Positions 47,340-60,433 of a stretch of DNA of 64,000 nucleotides are shown piece by piece. How positions within the stretch are numbered: the stretch's first letter is position 1; each line of letters starts with the position of its first letter. The notes beneath the pieces were generated by a model that saw nothing but the letters and a program-made list of their open reading frames with translations, was not told the DNA's origin and searched no databases. The stretch is from Hypericum androsaemum. Taxonomy: Eukaryota > Streptophyta > Magnoliopsida > Malpighiales > Hypericaceae. Location of the stretch: NCBI GenBank assembly GCA_963995505.1, contig OZ023198.1, positions 8,394,558 through 8,458,557 of the forward strand, in the 5' to 3' direction. The position numbers were made by a program, and so were the translations under genes.

Positions 47340-48723
47340 CTTAAATTAACTAAATAAGAAAATACGATGTTAGGACGAATGTAATAAGAAATTCAATTTT
47401 TAGTAAGGGCGATTTTGAAAAGAAAAAATGTCATAAGTTTACTTTTATATATATTATGGATATAATAAAACTCTTGGCATATTTCCATCATTTCTACCAA
47501 TAAAAGACACCAACGAGGAATCTATGGAAGATGCCCACACTTGAACAAAATAAAAACATAAAAGTGGTGCATTCCAAAATTCGTTTACACGATAGCAAGG
47601 AATACAAGCAGGATGAAATGAATCGTCTATAAAAAGGTGCCGGTGGATCAGACAGATGTCGGGAACTAACCAAACAGAGAACATGTCAATCACTAACGTT
47701 AGCTGCTTGATGTTAATCAATACAATATGAAACAACAATTACTTAGACGGGTAAAAAGTATATCTCAAATTCGAACTCTCTTAAAAAAATTTCCTAATTC
47801 TTTAATTTTTTATTCGAATAAAATTTATATTAGTCGATTGGGAGGATGTTTGGGTAATATGTAATATCAACCAAAAAACTTATATGACCCGGAAAATGTA
47901 TGATAAATTTGTAATAAGTTCATTTTAATGATTATAACACCATCTCAGTTACGGTGTTAATTAATATCACTTTACCCCTTAAAAATGGGGGGAAAGCCTA
48001 ATTTTTCTCCGCTTCATTATAATTACCAGCTGCCCGGCGTAAGAATCTCATTATTGAGAATCTTAAACTCATTAAGAAAAAAAAGTTGGTCTTTTTTGAA
48101 GGTTGGCTTTAAAAGCTTTACATTACTTAATAGTGTTTCAACAAATGAAAACAAAGTACATTGACAATAGGTTAAGAATATATAAGTTAGGCATAATACG
48201 GTATAACATAGATATAGTGTTAGATCTCATCGTTGGCATCGATGCATTGTTTTCATGGCTATGTTATACAACCTCTCAAGAGAGTAGAGCATAATTAAAG
48301 TTATGCGGATCAAAATGGCAGTTAATAAATACATAGTTACATCGAGTATATAACTCTTTATAAACAAGTACTCTAAAACATACGAGTTGAACACGAGTGA
48401 AAACAAAAGTCTAACGAATCCGACCAATACATACTTATTCACGAGCCACAACGGGATTAAAAAAAGTGTCTTGAGCTCTCTTGATTGACCTCAATTTTGC
48501 AAAAACAGCTGCCAATGATTGCCTAATGTTGGTGATAGATTCGATAAAATCAAGTGCGCCGACCAATATATTAAGATTATTATTATTATTAAATAATTAA
48601 TATTTTGTTCTGGTCCTTTTTTTATTTATTAGAACATTGAATTTAGCATTTCTGGCAAAGTTATTTCGAGTGACTGCAAGTTCAATCATAAAAGTGAGTG
48701 ATCATGAAAAAATAGTGACTATA
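47340..48723. other. AT-rich intergenic DNA
   Basis: The only longer frames (near 47454-47738 and 48103-48294) have no family resemblance. No element ends are recognised. Confidence 0.5.
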
Positions 48724-48732
48724 ATTAAAAAT

Positions 48733-50029
48733 GGAAAAGTCCACTTAAGTACCCTGTAGTATTATGAAAAATCAAGTCAGTACCCTGTGATTTAAAACGT
48801 ATCAATTGAGTCAAACTTATTCCAATTAAAATCAATTAGAGGCCCGGGCAGTTGCCCCGAGGCTGCTTGATCAAATGGAAGGCCACATCAGCTTGTCACT
48901 CTTAAGTGGCATTCCAACTGTACTTATGTAAAAATTCAAAATGGTCTCAATTTTGTATATAATTTTGTAAAGATCCCTGCACATTACCCATCCCTAACCT
49001 CTCTTCATCTTCTCTGTGCATCTTCCCCTAATAAAATTGAAAACCCAGAGAAAAAAAGCCCTTCGAATTCCATCAGCCACTTCCCTTCAAAAAGCCCCAG
49101 TATGGTCCCAAGAGAATTGCTAGAAGCCTCGGACTCGGATCCCTGCACATTACCCATCCCTAACGATTCGAAGCTCATTCTCGGATCTGTTATAACAACT
49201 GCAAAAACCAAAAAGAAAGGAGGCAGCAGCAGGCGTCTACCGAGCTTGTGTTCGATGGTGGAAGTGTCAGAACACAAGCACCGAGCAGGGAGTACCTGAA
49301 ATCCGACGCCGTCGTCAACCCCTTCCCCACCTTTAACGCCGCCGTCAGAACTCCCTCTGCCGTGCGCCCCCAGCGGGTGGTTCTGGTGAGGGCGGATGGG
49401 ACCTCCAGTTAGATGGGCCTCACAGACGCAGAGTTTGAGGCCACAATAGTCGTCAAAAATGCCTCACAGGCTCCTCCCATCCCCCCTAAGCCCGTCGCAC
49501 CTGCCGGGAAGCCTCTCGTCATCGAGGCGGGCCTAGAGGTGAAGATTGAGGAAAGTTCGGCGGTGGGTTGAGCGGAGAAGGGGAGGGACGGTGGTTGGGT
49601 GGAGGCGGGAAGGGAGAGGGAGGTTTTTGAGGGGTGAGGCAGGAGGCGGGTGGGTTGATCTAGACTTGCCTCGATCTATTGTTTGCAGAGACGGGGGCTT
49701 GTTCGATTTTGAAGGGCTTTTTTTCTCTGGATTTTGGATTTTATTGGGGGAAGTTGAAGAGAGGTTAGGGATGGGTAATGTGCAGGGATCTTTACAAAAT
49801 TATATACAAAATTGAGACCATTTTAAATTTTTACATAAATCCAATTGGCATGCCACTTAAGAGTAACAAGCTGATGTGGCCTTCCACTTGGTCAAGCAGC
49901 CCGGGGCAGCTGCCCGGGCCTCTAATTGATTTTAATTTGAATAAGTTTGACTCAATTGATACGTTTTAAACTACAGGATACTGACTTAATTTTTTGTGAT
50001 ACTACAGGGTACTTAAGTGGACTTTTCCC
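48733..50029. mobile_element. Non-autonomous MULE / Pack-MULE-like element, copy 2
   Basis: A perfect 9-bp duplication ATTAAAAAT (48724-48732 and 50030-50038) flanks inverted repeats of about 330 bp. The outer 115 bp (GGAAAAGTCCACTTAAGTAC onward) match the ends of the 10395-11967 element. Deeper TIR parts (AGATCCCTGCACATTACCCA) are specific to this copy. The single-copy core, about 49065-49700, is GC-rich and has an uninterrupted + frame ELVFDGGSVRTQAPSREYLK to RPQRVVLVRADGTSS-stop. That looks like a captured exon from an unidentified host gene. Confidence 0.88.
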
Positions 50030-50220
50030 ATTAAAAATTGTAGACAATCGGTGATCGTAGATATTTTTTTACCCGAGTTTGTTCCTAATTTAAAAAGTCG
50101 GCTCAGTCGGCGGTCCAATTAAAAGTACAACCTCCTCTGACATGATTGGCGTATTGCAGCTCGTGCCCCACAGTCATTATTGCTCTATGTGATCCGTTGG
50201 GCTAATCTTAATTTTTCTTT

Positions 50221-51524
50221 GGGAAAACTTCACTTTAGTACTTCATAGTTTGACTATTTTTTACTTATAATCCTATGGTAAAAAACTTCTTAAACGAATC
50301 CCTGCAGTTACAAAAGGATCTCACGGGCAACTCCCCTGCCCGAAATCAAAACTACATAGTTTGAGAACTTTGTGGCAAGCCAACTCGACAAAGATTGGAC
50401 CTCGGTGTTGATGAGTTGTCGTAGAAATAAATTTCAAAATAGTTCCAAGTTAGTTTGATTTTTTTCAAAGTCCTCCCCCTTATCCATCTCCCCCTCCTCA
50501 CCCTCTTATCTCCTCCCGCGGCTATGGCAGCTTAAACCAATGGCCATGTCAAAATCTCAGATTTGTTTAAGTAACACAATGACCAACGTAAAGCTCTCAG
50601 TTTTACTCTTAAAGTTCACAATTTTAACAAACCCTAGTAGCGAATCCCAATCAAATCCAGTTCTTTAGGTTTTTCATATTTCTCTTCCACCTCGCCAGCC
50701 GTCGGCAAAGCATCTCCCAAGCTCAGGTCACCTCGATGCCTTCTCCTCCTCTGACGCTCTAGCACCGTTCCCCTCAATTTCCCTCATATATAGACCAAAA
50801 ATTTATATTTAAATTTAATTTTGGATGCTTAATTAAAATCGTACAATTATTCAGGTCTTGGTCCCTTGCATGAGCATGAGCTCCTCCTCTGCAATTGATT
50901 TTTCTGATTATTCCACTACCAGGTGGGCTTCTCACTCATTTTTCCCTCTCACTTGTTTCTATAACTTATCCAGGTGACCAAGTTGGATCCTTTGCTAATG
51001 GGTTTCATAAAATTTTGATCTTTGACCTGGGTATGGTTCCATATATGCGTCTCTTTGGCTGTGAGTTCATGAATTTGATGATCTATCTGCTATGAATAAA
51101 TGATCTTGATGCTTATTATAAAGTCCCTTTTGTTTTGAAAAAAGGTCCTTTTGTTGAAAGAAAGGATTTTTTTTGGTTGTTGAGTTGGTTCTTTAGCCAT
51201 GAAAAAGGAGGCTCAGGATGAAGCGAGGAGAGATGCAGGAGGGAGGAGAAAGAGAACAAGAAGGGGAATTTTAAAAAAATTAAACTAATTTTTGGATTAC
51301 TTTGAAATGTTTTAACACGACATTTCAGCAATAGTTGGGTACATTTTTTTTGTTGAGTTGGCATGCCACGTACTAGACTAAACGACGTTGTTTAAAATTC
51401 GGGCAGGAGGGTAACTGCCCGTGAGGTCTTTTTGAAATCTCAGGAATTCGTTTAAGAAGTTTTTTATCACAGGGCTGTAAGTGAAAATCGGCCAAATTAC
51501 AAAATATTAAAGTGAAAATTTCCC
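50221..51524. mobile_element. Non-autonomous MULE / Pack-MULE-like element, related subfamily
   Basis: A perfect 9-bp duplication TTTTTCTTT (50212-50220 and 51525-51533). The ends GGGAAAACTTCACTTTAGTA and the inverse of GGGAAATTTTCACTTTAATA belong to TIRs of about 300 bp. These share AAAAAACTTCTTAAACGAAT and a CTCACGGGCA block reminiscent of the GGGCAGTTGCCC of the other family. The core contains exon-like pieces: an ATG at about 50870 giving MSMSSSSAIDFSDYSTTR followed by a GT donor, and later an AG acceptor before GTGACCAAGTTGGATCC. It starts only 182 bp after the duplication of the previous element. Confidence 0.85.
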
Positions 51525-51533
51525 TTTTTCTTT

Positions 51534-53221
51534 TGAGGGATGTACCACTACTGATCTTAATAAAAGTAAGCACAGGTTTTTTAAGAATGAAATATCACTT
51601 AAATATATGTTCAACTAAGAGTCTTGGTACAAGAGGGAGCATAGCTCCTCGGGGAAGGAAATGTTGTTAATCGATGTGACTGCGTTCTCACGCGAGTTAG
51701 TCGCGAGCTAGTTGACAATTTGGTTAGTCTTTTTATGAACGAAAGTAAGCTTACATCGATGCAATGCAATAATGGACAACTTGGTCAAGTTGTATCGTTT
51801 TGAGTTTGTCAATCTATGACACTTATATGTTTATTGATAAACTCAACTGCCATCTTGCAATTCGAACGTTATGCACCTCCATATGACTGAAGTTTTGCAC
51901 AACCATCTTCACCTTGGTTCTCGTGGCTTGCACTTCTGCATCCAGGTTGACCAGAAAAGCATCTGTTACAAATGAAGACTACCCTTAAATAGCAAGGCAA
52001 AATAATTTTCTAACTTTTATTCATTAATTTTAGAACAATATGGGCGGATATATCGAGTTAGTTTAACCCTTTCGTGTCATCTGCGTAGGCGTCAATGGTG
52101 CAGACCCAAATTTAGATAATTAGGTTTGAGTTCGGGCCGATAGTTTTTACTATATTTATAGCTACATAGTTGGTCTCATATGTGTTGTTGAGTTTTTAGA
52201 AGAAAAAAAATTGAGAGCCGTTGTATCTTGTATAGTAGATTCGCCTTTGCATGTTATTTTTTTCTATTTTAAATTTTTTACATAATTCTTGCGTGTGGTG
52301 CATTTTCAATACTATCGAATTTTCTAACAACACCAATATTGACTATATTTTCTTTAATTAGAAATAATTAAACTTAAGTAGCACGTAAAAAATGATATCT
52401 AATTTTTTGTATTCTTGTGTTTAGTGGTTAAAGCAAACTAAGTAGTAATATACTCGGTATTGTTATGACAAATGAAAAATCAAAAAAATCAAAAAAATGA
52501 AAAATGAACTGTATCAATTTATCATAAACCAAATGGTCCAATTTAATGCGTCATATCAATTTCTGGGATGGGCCTAAGGTTTTGTCAAGGTATGGGCTTT
52601 GTGTTTGGGTAATCAGTGGGATTAAATTTTTTGGAATTATGTCACTGTAGGTGAGATTATTTCACTAATTTTGATCCCTTTGAGCTTTTTGTGGGGGTAG
52701 TTACGTGGAGGGAAGGGTGCTTCGGAGATTATGTATTTATTTTGTGTTTCACGGTGCGGATTTTAAACCAACGATTTTAAGATCAAGATGAAGATTTTTT
52801 CATGAAAGTGCGCTTTTTCTATCATAATTTTTTTCCACTAAATTTTAAGATGGTAGAACTTTATTGAGACCGGCGGTCACAATCTCGTAAGAGGGAATTC
52901 TGTACTAAGTTAGTTGTAAATATAATTTATTAATAGATAAATTTTACATATAAAAAATTATCATAAATTTAGGAAATGATTAAATTGTAATAATTATAAA
53001 TATATATAAGTATTGTATGTAATGTAATTATAACAAAATAGTCCAATTTAATGCGTCCTATCATTTGATGAATCATGAGCTTGGAAAAATGCACTAATTC
53101 TCCAATGGAATGGAATATCTCAAACCCCAGAACCCAAAAGAATCAACTCAACAAATTGGGCTGTGAATTAGGTCAAGAGTGAATAAAATATTTCGGATGG
53201 TTTGGACTGAAGGGACGATCG
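51534..53221. other. AT-rich intergenic DNA
   Basis: No coding region, LTR or TIR is recognised. Confidence 0.5.
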
Positions 53222-53535
53222 CACTGGCATGTCCTATTTATGATATCGGCATCCCCGGTCACGATACCAGCATGCACCGTTATGTGATACTGGCCTTTGT
53301 TTTTGTGACAGCGGCATGTCTTGTTTACGATACCGACACGCGTGATTTTTTCAATTTTGGTCCTTGTATTTTAGCATGTTTGCAAAAAAATCACACTGGC
53401 ATTTTCCGTTTACGATACCGGCATGCACCATTATATGATACTGGCCTTTGTTCCGGCCTGTGCTTTTGACACAAACGCGTGGCTTTTTTTATTTTGGTCC
53501 TCGTATTTTAGCATTTTTGCAAAAAAAACTCCCGT
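53222..53535 (+). repeat. Imperfect tandem duplication, units of about 172 and 142 bp
   Basis: Units starting at 53222 and 53394 share CACTGGCAT, GATACTGGCCTTTG and TATTTTAGCAT followed by poly-A. The first contains an extra 23 bp. The region opens a frame but has no recognisable protein. Confidence 0.75.
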
Positions 53536-53808
53536 TTATTTTTACTCCAAACGGTTCGAAATAGAGGTATTTCGTACCCAATCCAACCCCAACAAATCGT
53601 ATCCAACACCGGCCGTGTTGACCAATACAAGGTTCACGTATGTTTATTGGGTTAAATTCTTTAGTTTATTTGAGAATATTCGGGCACATCTCCTGTGACA
53701 TAACCATGTGAAAATTAAAAATCTATGAAATTTTTTAGGGAGGGTCGAATAAACAATTTATTTCGTTATTGAGGCTGTTCCCGTTCACTTAGTATGTCTA
53801 AATAAATC

Positions 53809-54896
53809 TGTCACGCCCCAATAATCTGGGCATGCCAACCGCCGCGGAGTGTAAATCTCCGTAAGGCATCTTATTTTCACAATTCGAATTTCGTCCTTAA
53901 CAAGAAAAAATTATTGAAAACAAAACCAAAGGCCTTTAACTAAAAATACGAAGTTTCAGACTATATAACTAAATGAGATGCATGTCCCCCCTTTAGCTCT
54001 CACGCCCGATCCCGATTAGTCCCCGTCGGATCTGAAACAAAACACGTATTTTGCTGAGTTTACGCAACTCAGTAAGCCAACCTCGAAATTGAGAATTATG
54101 AACCCGTAAACAATAAACACAGATATTACAAACTGTAATAACAAACACACACGAACTCCGGAGTACAACTATCGGGAACCTGTGGGGCACAGAAGACAAA
54201 TCCTCACGCTAAAGGCACAGAAACGAGAGGACAGTCTCACCACAGGGCACATATATCACTGATGCTCACATAGAGTACGAAATTTGTCCAGAGTACTCTA
54301 CGGGCACATAAGCATCAGGATAAACCTGACCAGAACATACAGACAGATCTAATAGACTAAATCACATACAGATCACGTGTCACAATTACGATCAGATCAC
54401 ATACAAAAATAAATCACATACGAAAATAAATCACATACGAAAATACATCACATACAAGAACACATCAATTATGACACAAAAATGGAAAGGATCGACTTAC
54501 CTCGACTCCCTCTAACCTCGCTAATTCACGTCTTCTCTAATTCCCAGACTCCTCTTCCAGTCCCTACAGTTTGGTGATCAATCAATGTCTCCCTACGTTT
54601 TCTTATTGATTAACAGTGATATGGACGAGATGACTTACCTTAGCGTCTCGCAAAGTGTCGTTATGTTCTCCCTCGTCCCGAGATTTGCCCGGACGGCTGC
54701 CTCCACCTTGGGAATAGAAACACGAAATTCAAAAAAAAGGGTGAGTTGTAGGATTTCGTCCAGGGTTCTTTTATAGGCACAGCTCTAGGGTGTTCAGAGT
54801 GTAGAGTTTGGTAACGTTCAGTTTAGTCCCTGGGAAAATTATAGTTTGCTCCCCCATCAGTTTTAAAATATTCATTATAGTTTCCTAATCTTCACA
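53809..54896 (-). repeat. 3' LTR of the Gypsy element
   Basis: 1088 bp, next to the polypurine tract. It contains a short array of ATCACATAC(A/G)AAAATA units near 54400-54470 whose copy number differs from the other LTR and explains most of the length difference. Confidence 0.92.
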
Positions 54897-54907
54897 TCCT
54901 CCCCTCC

Positions 54908-57900
54908 TTAATAGAAGTTTATCCACAAACTTAGTTGAAGATACTTACTTGTTGGTTCGAAAAGGAAGGGGTACTTGGTCTTCATTTCTGTCTCTAACTC
55001 CCAGGTTGCTTCTCTTTCTGTATGGTTGCTCCATTGTACCTTGACATATTGGATGGTCCTCTTTCGCAACTGTTGAGTTTTCTCATCAACAATCCTCAGC
55101 AGAATCTCCTCGTAGCTTACGTCAGGCCGTAGTACCATTGGAATTTCATAAATTACCTATCCCTCCCTTGGGACATACTTGCGTAGCATGGATACGTGAA
55201 ATACATTGTGGACTCCGGCCAAGCTAAGGGGTAAAGCCAAACGGTATGCTAGTTTTCCGATACGTTCTATTATGTCATAAGGTCCGATATACCTTGGACT
55301 AAGTTTTCCCTTCACCCCAAATCTTCTGACACCTTTGGTGGGTGATACCTTCAGCAATACATGATCCCCTACTTCAAATTCCAGTTCTCTCCTGCGGTGA
55401 TCTGCAAATTTCTTCTGTCGATCTTGTGCTGCCTGTATCCTTCCTCGAATGATCGGCACCTTATTAGTCAATTCTTCAAACATTTCTAGTCCCAATATTC
55501 TTTTCTCGCCCACTTCGTTCCAGCTAATTGGTGATCGGCATTTCCTCCCATATAATGCTTCATAAGGGGACATCCCTATACTTGCCTGAAAACTGTTATT
55601 ATATGCGAATTCCACCAAGGGAAGATGACTCTCCCAGTTGCCCCCAAAATCTAATACATATGCCCGTAGCATATCCTCCAGAGTTTGTATGGTTCGCTCG
55701 GATTGCCCGTCCGACTGTGGGTGAAAGGCTGTACTGAACTGTAACTTGGTCCCCATTGCTCTCTGCAGACTTTTCCAGAACTTAGACATGAACCTTGTGT
55801 CTCTATCAGAGGTGATACTCACTGGAATTCCGTGTAGGCGCACCACTTCCCTTATGTAGAGTTCAGCCATCTGTACCATGGACATACCTATTTTGTAAAC
55901 CAGAAAGTGAGCTCCCTTAGTTAATCGGTCTACTACGACCCATACTGCATCCTTTCCATATAAGCTTCTCGGAAGTCCGGTCACAAAATCTATAGTGATT
56001 TTCTCCCATTTCCACTCCGGTATATCTAGGGGCTGCAAAGGTTCGGCCGGTCGTTGATGTTCTGCTTTGACCAGCTGGCATACCATACAACTAGCTACAT
56101 AGTCTGCTATTTCCTTCTTCATTCCTGACCACCAGAATTCCTGCTTGAGGTCTTAGTACATTTTAGTTCCTCCCGGATGGCATTTGTAACGGGCATTATG
56201 GGCCTCTTCTAATACCAAGTTTTTTAGTTCCTTCGCGGCCGGAACACAGAGTCTATTCCAAAAGTATAGGTATGTAACCGCTTTAATGTGGAAATCCTCA
56301 GTTATCTCTCCTTGTTCAACTTGGCAACGAGTAGTCCTGAGGGTGGCATCTATTAGCTGTCCTTCCTCGAGTAGCGTTCGTAGAGAGGGCTCTACTACTA
56401 GACTTGCTATCATCCCCATTGCCGGCCCACTGTCTTCTATCCCCAGTCTTCGTAGTTCTCCTACTAACTCTTCTTGTTCTGTGACCTCGTAAACAGTTAT
56501 GTGAGAGTCTTTCCGGCTCAAAGCGTCCGCGACCACGTTTGCCTTACCAGGATGTAGTGAATCCCAATGTCGTAATCTTTGATGAGTTCCAACCATCTTC
56601 TTTGCCTCATGTTTAGCTCCTTCTGTGTGTATATATACTTGAGACTCTTATGATCGGTGTATATTTTACACCGCACCCCATACAGATAGTGTCGCCAAAC
56701 TTTTAATGCATGGACCACCGCAGCCAGTTCTAGGTCATGAGTGGGATAGTTCTTCTCGTAAGATTTGAGCTGCCTGGAGGTATATGCAATGACCTTATCA
56801 TCCTGCATAAGAACACAACCAAGGCCTCTCTTTGAGGCATCACTGTAAACCACAAAGTTTATCCCCTCGGTTGGTAAAGCCAAAATTGGAGCAGATACCA
56901 ATCTTCTCTTCAGCTCTTGAAAGCTTTCTTCGCACTCCTTGTCCCATACAAACTTCACCCCTTTTTGGGTCAATTGGGTCAGAGGCATTGCTATCTTAGA
57001 GAACTCCTTAACAAATTTTTGGTAGTATTCCGCCAACCCTAGGAAGCTTCGTACTTCGGATACATTGGTAGGTTACTCCCAGTTCGTCACTGCTTCAATC
57101 TTGCCAGGGTCTACCGAAACTCCTTCTTTAGATATTACATGACCCAAAAAGGCCACCTTTTTAAGCCAAAACTCACACTTTTTAAATTTGGCATACATTT
57201 GTTCTATCCTGAGCGTCTGTAATATGGTCCTCAGATGTTCTTCGTGGCTCTCTTTACTAGCAGAGTACACCAGGATATCATCGATGAAAACCACAACAAA
57301 TTTATCTAGGTAGGGCCGAAAAGTCCTGTTCATGAGGTCCATAAACTTTGCGGGAGCATTCATTAATCCAAATGGCATAACCACGAATTCATAATGTCCA
57401 TAGCAAGTGCGGAACGTTGTGAGGTGTACATCCTCCTCCTTAATCCCTTATCTAACAGCTCTTTCAGTTGTACCTTTAACTCCTTCAGCTCCGCTGGAGC
57501 CATGCGGTACGGTGCCTTAGACGGTGGACTGGCCCCAGGTATCAATTCTATCTGAAATTCAACTTCCCGATCTGGTGGTAGCTCTTGTACTTTCTCCGAA
57601 AAGACGTCCAGAAATTATTGTACGATTGGTATATCCTCCACTGCCTGCTCTGACCTTGTGTCCCGAACGGTAGCTAAGAATGTTGTTGCACCACCCCGGA
57701 CTAATTTTCTTGCCTCCAGCACCGAGATAATCTGGACTCCCTGGCCCAGTTCACCTTCGTAGCGAGTTACTGGCTCCCCTGGGGTCTGAAAAACTACTGC
57801 CTTCCCCCTGCAATCTATTACTGCATAGTGTTCAGTCAGCCAGTCCATTCCTAGGATCACATCAAATCCCATCATTGCCATGACTCTTAAGTCCCCTTTT

Positions 57901-58124
57901 TGTTTGCCACCACCTATTGTGATCTCACAATCCTTGCACAACTGGGTCACTGTAATGGTCTTCCCTACTGGGGTGCTGACTGCTAACAGTTCTTCACTCT
58001 CTTTCTTGGCGAGTTTGTATCTTTTTACAAAACTCTCAGACACAAATGAATGTGTAGCACCAGAGTCGAATAAAGCCTTTGTCGAATGGCCGGCTACTAA
58101 CAGCTTACCTGACACAGTATTCAA
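54908..58124 (-). pseudogene. Gypsy pol: protease, RT with internal deletion, RNase H, integrase, chromodomain-like end
   Basis: Protease: ALFDSGATHSFVSESF and VILGMDWL (58124-57800). [22 protein letters not shown], then an abrupt join near 57440 to [19 protein letters not shown], so the segment that normally carries the first catalytic Asp is gone. The later FIDDILVYS motif is present (57280). RNase [17 protein letters not shown] and TDHKSLKYI (56870-56640), then a frameshift. Integrase: CHPGGTKMY-stop, CMVCQLVKAEHQR, FVTGLPRS, HPQSDGQSERTIQ (56170-55690). The end has KYVKVQWSNHTEREATW-like chromodomain sequence (about 55030). It is a pseudogene because of the deletion, at least two frameshifts and a stop at 56153. 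Confidence 0.93.
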
Positions 58125-58351
58125 GTCTCTAACTATTAATCTAACTACTTAACAGTACAGGCAATCAAACACGAAGGATAACTATTTCATTCAACATCCA
58201 CATTTCTTTTACTCATGTGAATGGACTACTAATAGAATCATACCTGTCACGACGTCTCATGTCCGTTGCTGAGCATCTTCTTGGTTCAATGCATAAACCC
58301 GTGCCGGGGTTGTTGTTCCAGTTTGTGTTGCTCCTGTTCGAGTTGAATTAG

Positions 58352-59661
58352 CTACGACTGCCCGTATCGGTTGGGGGTTGCATCGAGGCACCTCGCCACC
58401 ACATGCCCAACCTTTCTACAACAGAAGCATGCCCCATTTACCCACCGGCATTGCTCCTCACGATGCCCCCAACGTCTACACCTGCGACACTGATCCATAT
58501 TGTTGGACAAGTTAGTGGGAATATTACCTCCCCGTGGTGGGTTATATGGCTTCTTTGTAACCTCAGTAGTTTGTCCTCTAGTATATTGTCCCACTTTCCT
58601 CTTCCCACTCTCCTTATCGGTCTCGTCACGTCGCAGGTTCTGTTCCACTACCAATGCTCGTGTTAGTACATCAGAGTACGTTGGCAGGAACAAGGGTACA
58701 ATATGGTCCCGAATCTCCTTGGATAATCCTTCCTTAAATTTGCGAGCCCTGGTGTCCTCATCCAGAACTGCAGCTGACTTGAACACAGATAGCCTAGATA
58801 TGCAACCATCATTTATGTTACGATCAACACGGTTGTAATGTGAATAATCAACATTTTTTTTGGTACATACCTAGTGAATTCTTGGTCATATTGCATCACA
58901 TTTTTGCCTCCTTATACCAGCAGGTCAAATTCTCTAGCCTTCTCCCTCTTTAGTGGGGCAGGTTCGTACCTGGCCCAAAAATCTCTCAGAAATGTCTCCC
59001 AGTTAACCTCTGGTGTCCCGGGCTGGCAGGTTCGCTAATACGTCTCCTACCACCTCCGTGCATCTCCAATCAGCATGTAGGAGGCATACAATGCCTTGTC
59101 CCGTGCTTCGGTACGAGCAATCTGAAATGCCTTTTCTATCTCCATTATCCAATCTTCCACCTGGATGGGGTCCTGGGTACTTTCAAAGGCGGGAGGTTTA
59201 GCTCTCTGGAATCGCCGATAACCATCCTCTGGTTGAGCGATTGCCACTGGTACTGCCATAACTGGTGCAGGCTGTTGCTGCTGGGCCAGTAGGTGGGTCA
59301 ACAGGTTGGTCACGAGTCCCGGGTCAAGGGTAATTCTAGTTACTGGCATCACAGGAGGTACCACAGGGGGTACCACAGGGGGAATAGTTTAGGCTGGTGG
59401 TATCTCTTCCGCTTCCTCCCCTTCCTCCTCCGATGGTTCATCCTCGGTGTGTGGCGGATCATTCCCGTCAGGAGGTGGTGGAGGTGGTGGCATGGTTCCG
59501 CCCCCTTGTGCCATATTCTGAACAAGTGTCGGGGTTGGTTCAGCAAGTGGTAATAACACAGGCATCTCTCCTGAGGTTGTTCCCGAACTCTGCCCTCTAG
59601 TCATCCTCCGAGTTTGTGGTGCCATAGCTCTAAGTATCCTAGTGATTAAATTTAAGTACAA
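58352..59661 (-). pseudogene. Gypsy gag
   Basis: The minus strand opens MAPQTRRMTRGQSSGTTSGE (about 59625) with a Pro-rich N-terminus. It continues in a second frame with RAKPPAFESTQDPIQVEDWI (capsid core), then FKSAAVLDEDTRARKFKEGL. It ends with two CCHC knuckles, CRRCRRWGHREEQC and CFCCRKVGHVVARC. Frame breaks near 59390 and 58800-59050 interrupt it. It would form the nucleocapsid. Confidence 0.85.
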
Positions 59662-60194
59662 TATATATTATTAGTTAGAACCGTAATTATATCTATACTT
59701 TCTAGATTTTGTCCTAACTCAAGACCCCAGTCGCATATTCACACTCCCAGACTACGGGCATAACCACATCACCTAATCTTAAAATCGAAATCGCAAATTC
59801 ACCAGATCACAGAATCTTAAAATCAAATTCATAAACTTAAAATCATGATATCCCAGCTCACAACATTATCCCGCACCCTTCGTGACTTATTACTTGTCTA
59901 AGAACACGAATACTTGAAAACCAAATTAAAATTTGTGAAGAAAACTACTTAAAATTATTGCCAAAACTTCAAATAGCTGTAACTTCTAAACGGCTGCCAA
60001 TTAGCCCCCGAAAGTTGATTGCTTTGGCAAAGCGAGAGAGTCTGTAGATCTTGAAATTCTCTTTCCGAAAAGTGGTTATAATAGCAAATCAGTTAAGCGA
60101 GTCAAAAGTTATGGTCTTTCAAAGTTTTAGGTGGTTTTGGCCACGAAAATCACAAAATTTTTAACACCAAACCATGGTTTCAAAATGATTTGCA

Positions 60195-60222
<28 letters not shown>
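60195..60222. repeat. Poly-C tract (about 28 C)
   Basis: Uninterrupted C run in the leader between the Gypsy primer binding site and gag. The real length is uncertain because such runs sequence poorly. Confidence 0.9.
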
Positions 60223-60225
<3 letters not shown>

Positions 60226-60433
60226 TTTTACCACTAGTAGGTTCCGGTTTTTCCCTCTTTCAAAATGACACAAAACTAGTTGGCAGTACATTAAGGTGCA
60301 ACTTTCTATCAAACCGTCCCATTTTTGACCCGTTTAAACCCATCCTCTCTCAATGCAAATGTGATGTATGTATGCATGCAGATTTTAAAATTAGATTGCT
60401 TATTTTAGGAAAAAGCTCTGATACCATTAAAGT

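Noticed and set aside
53179..53698. Two 90-odd-residue frames with repeated GHDTSMH/YDTDTR-like strings
   Set aside because: They follow an imperfect tandem duplication and have no protein family resemblance.
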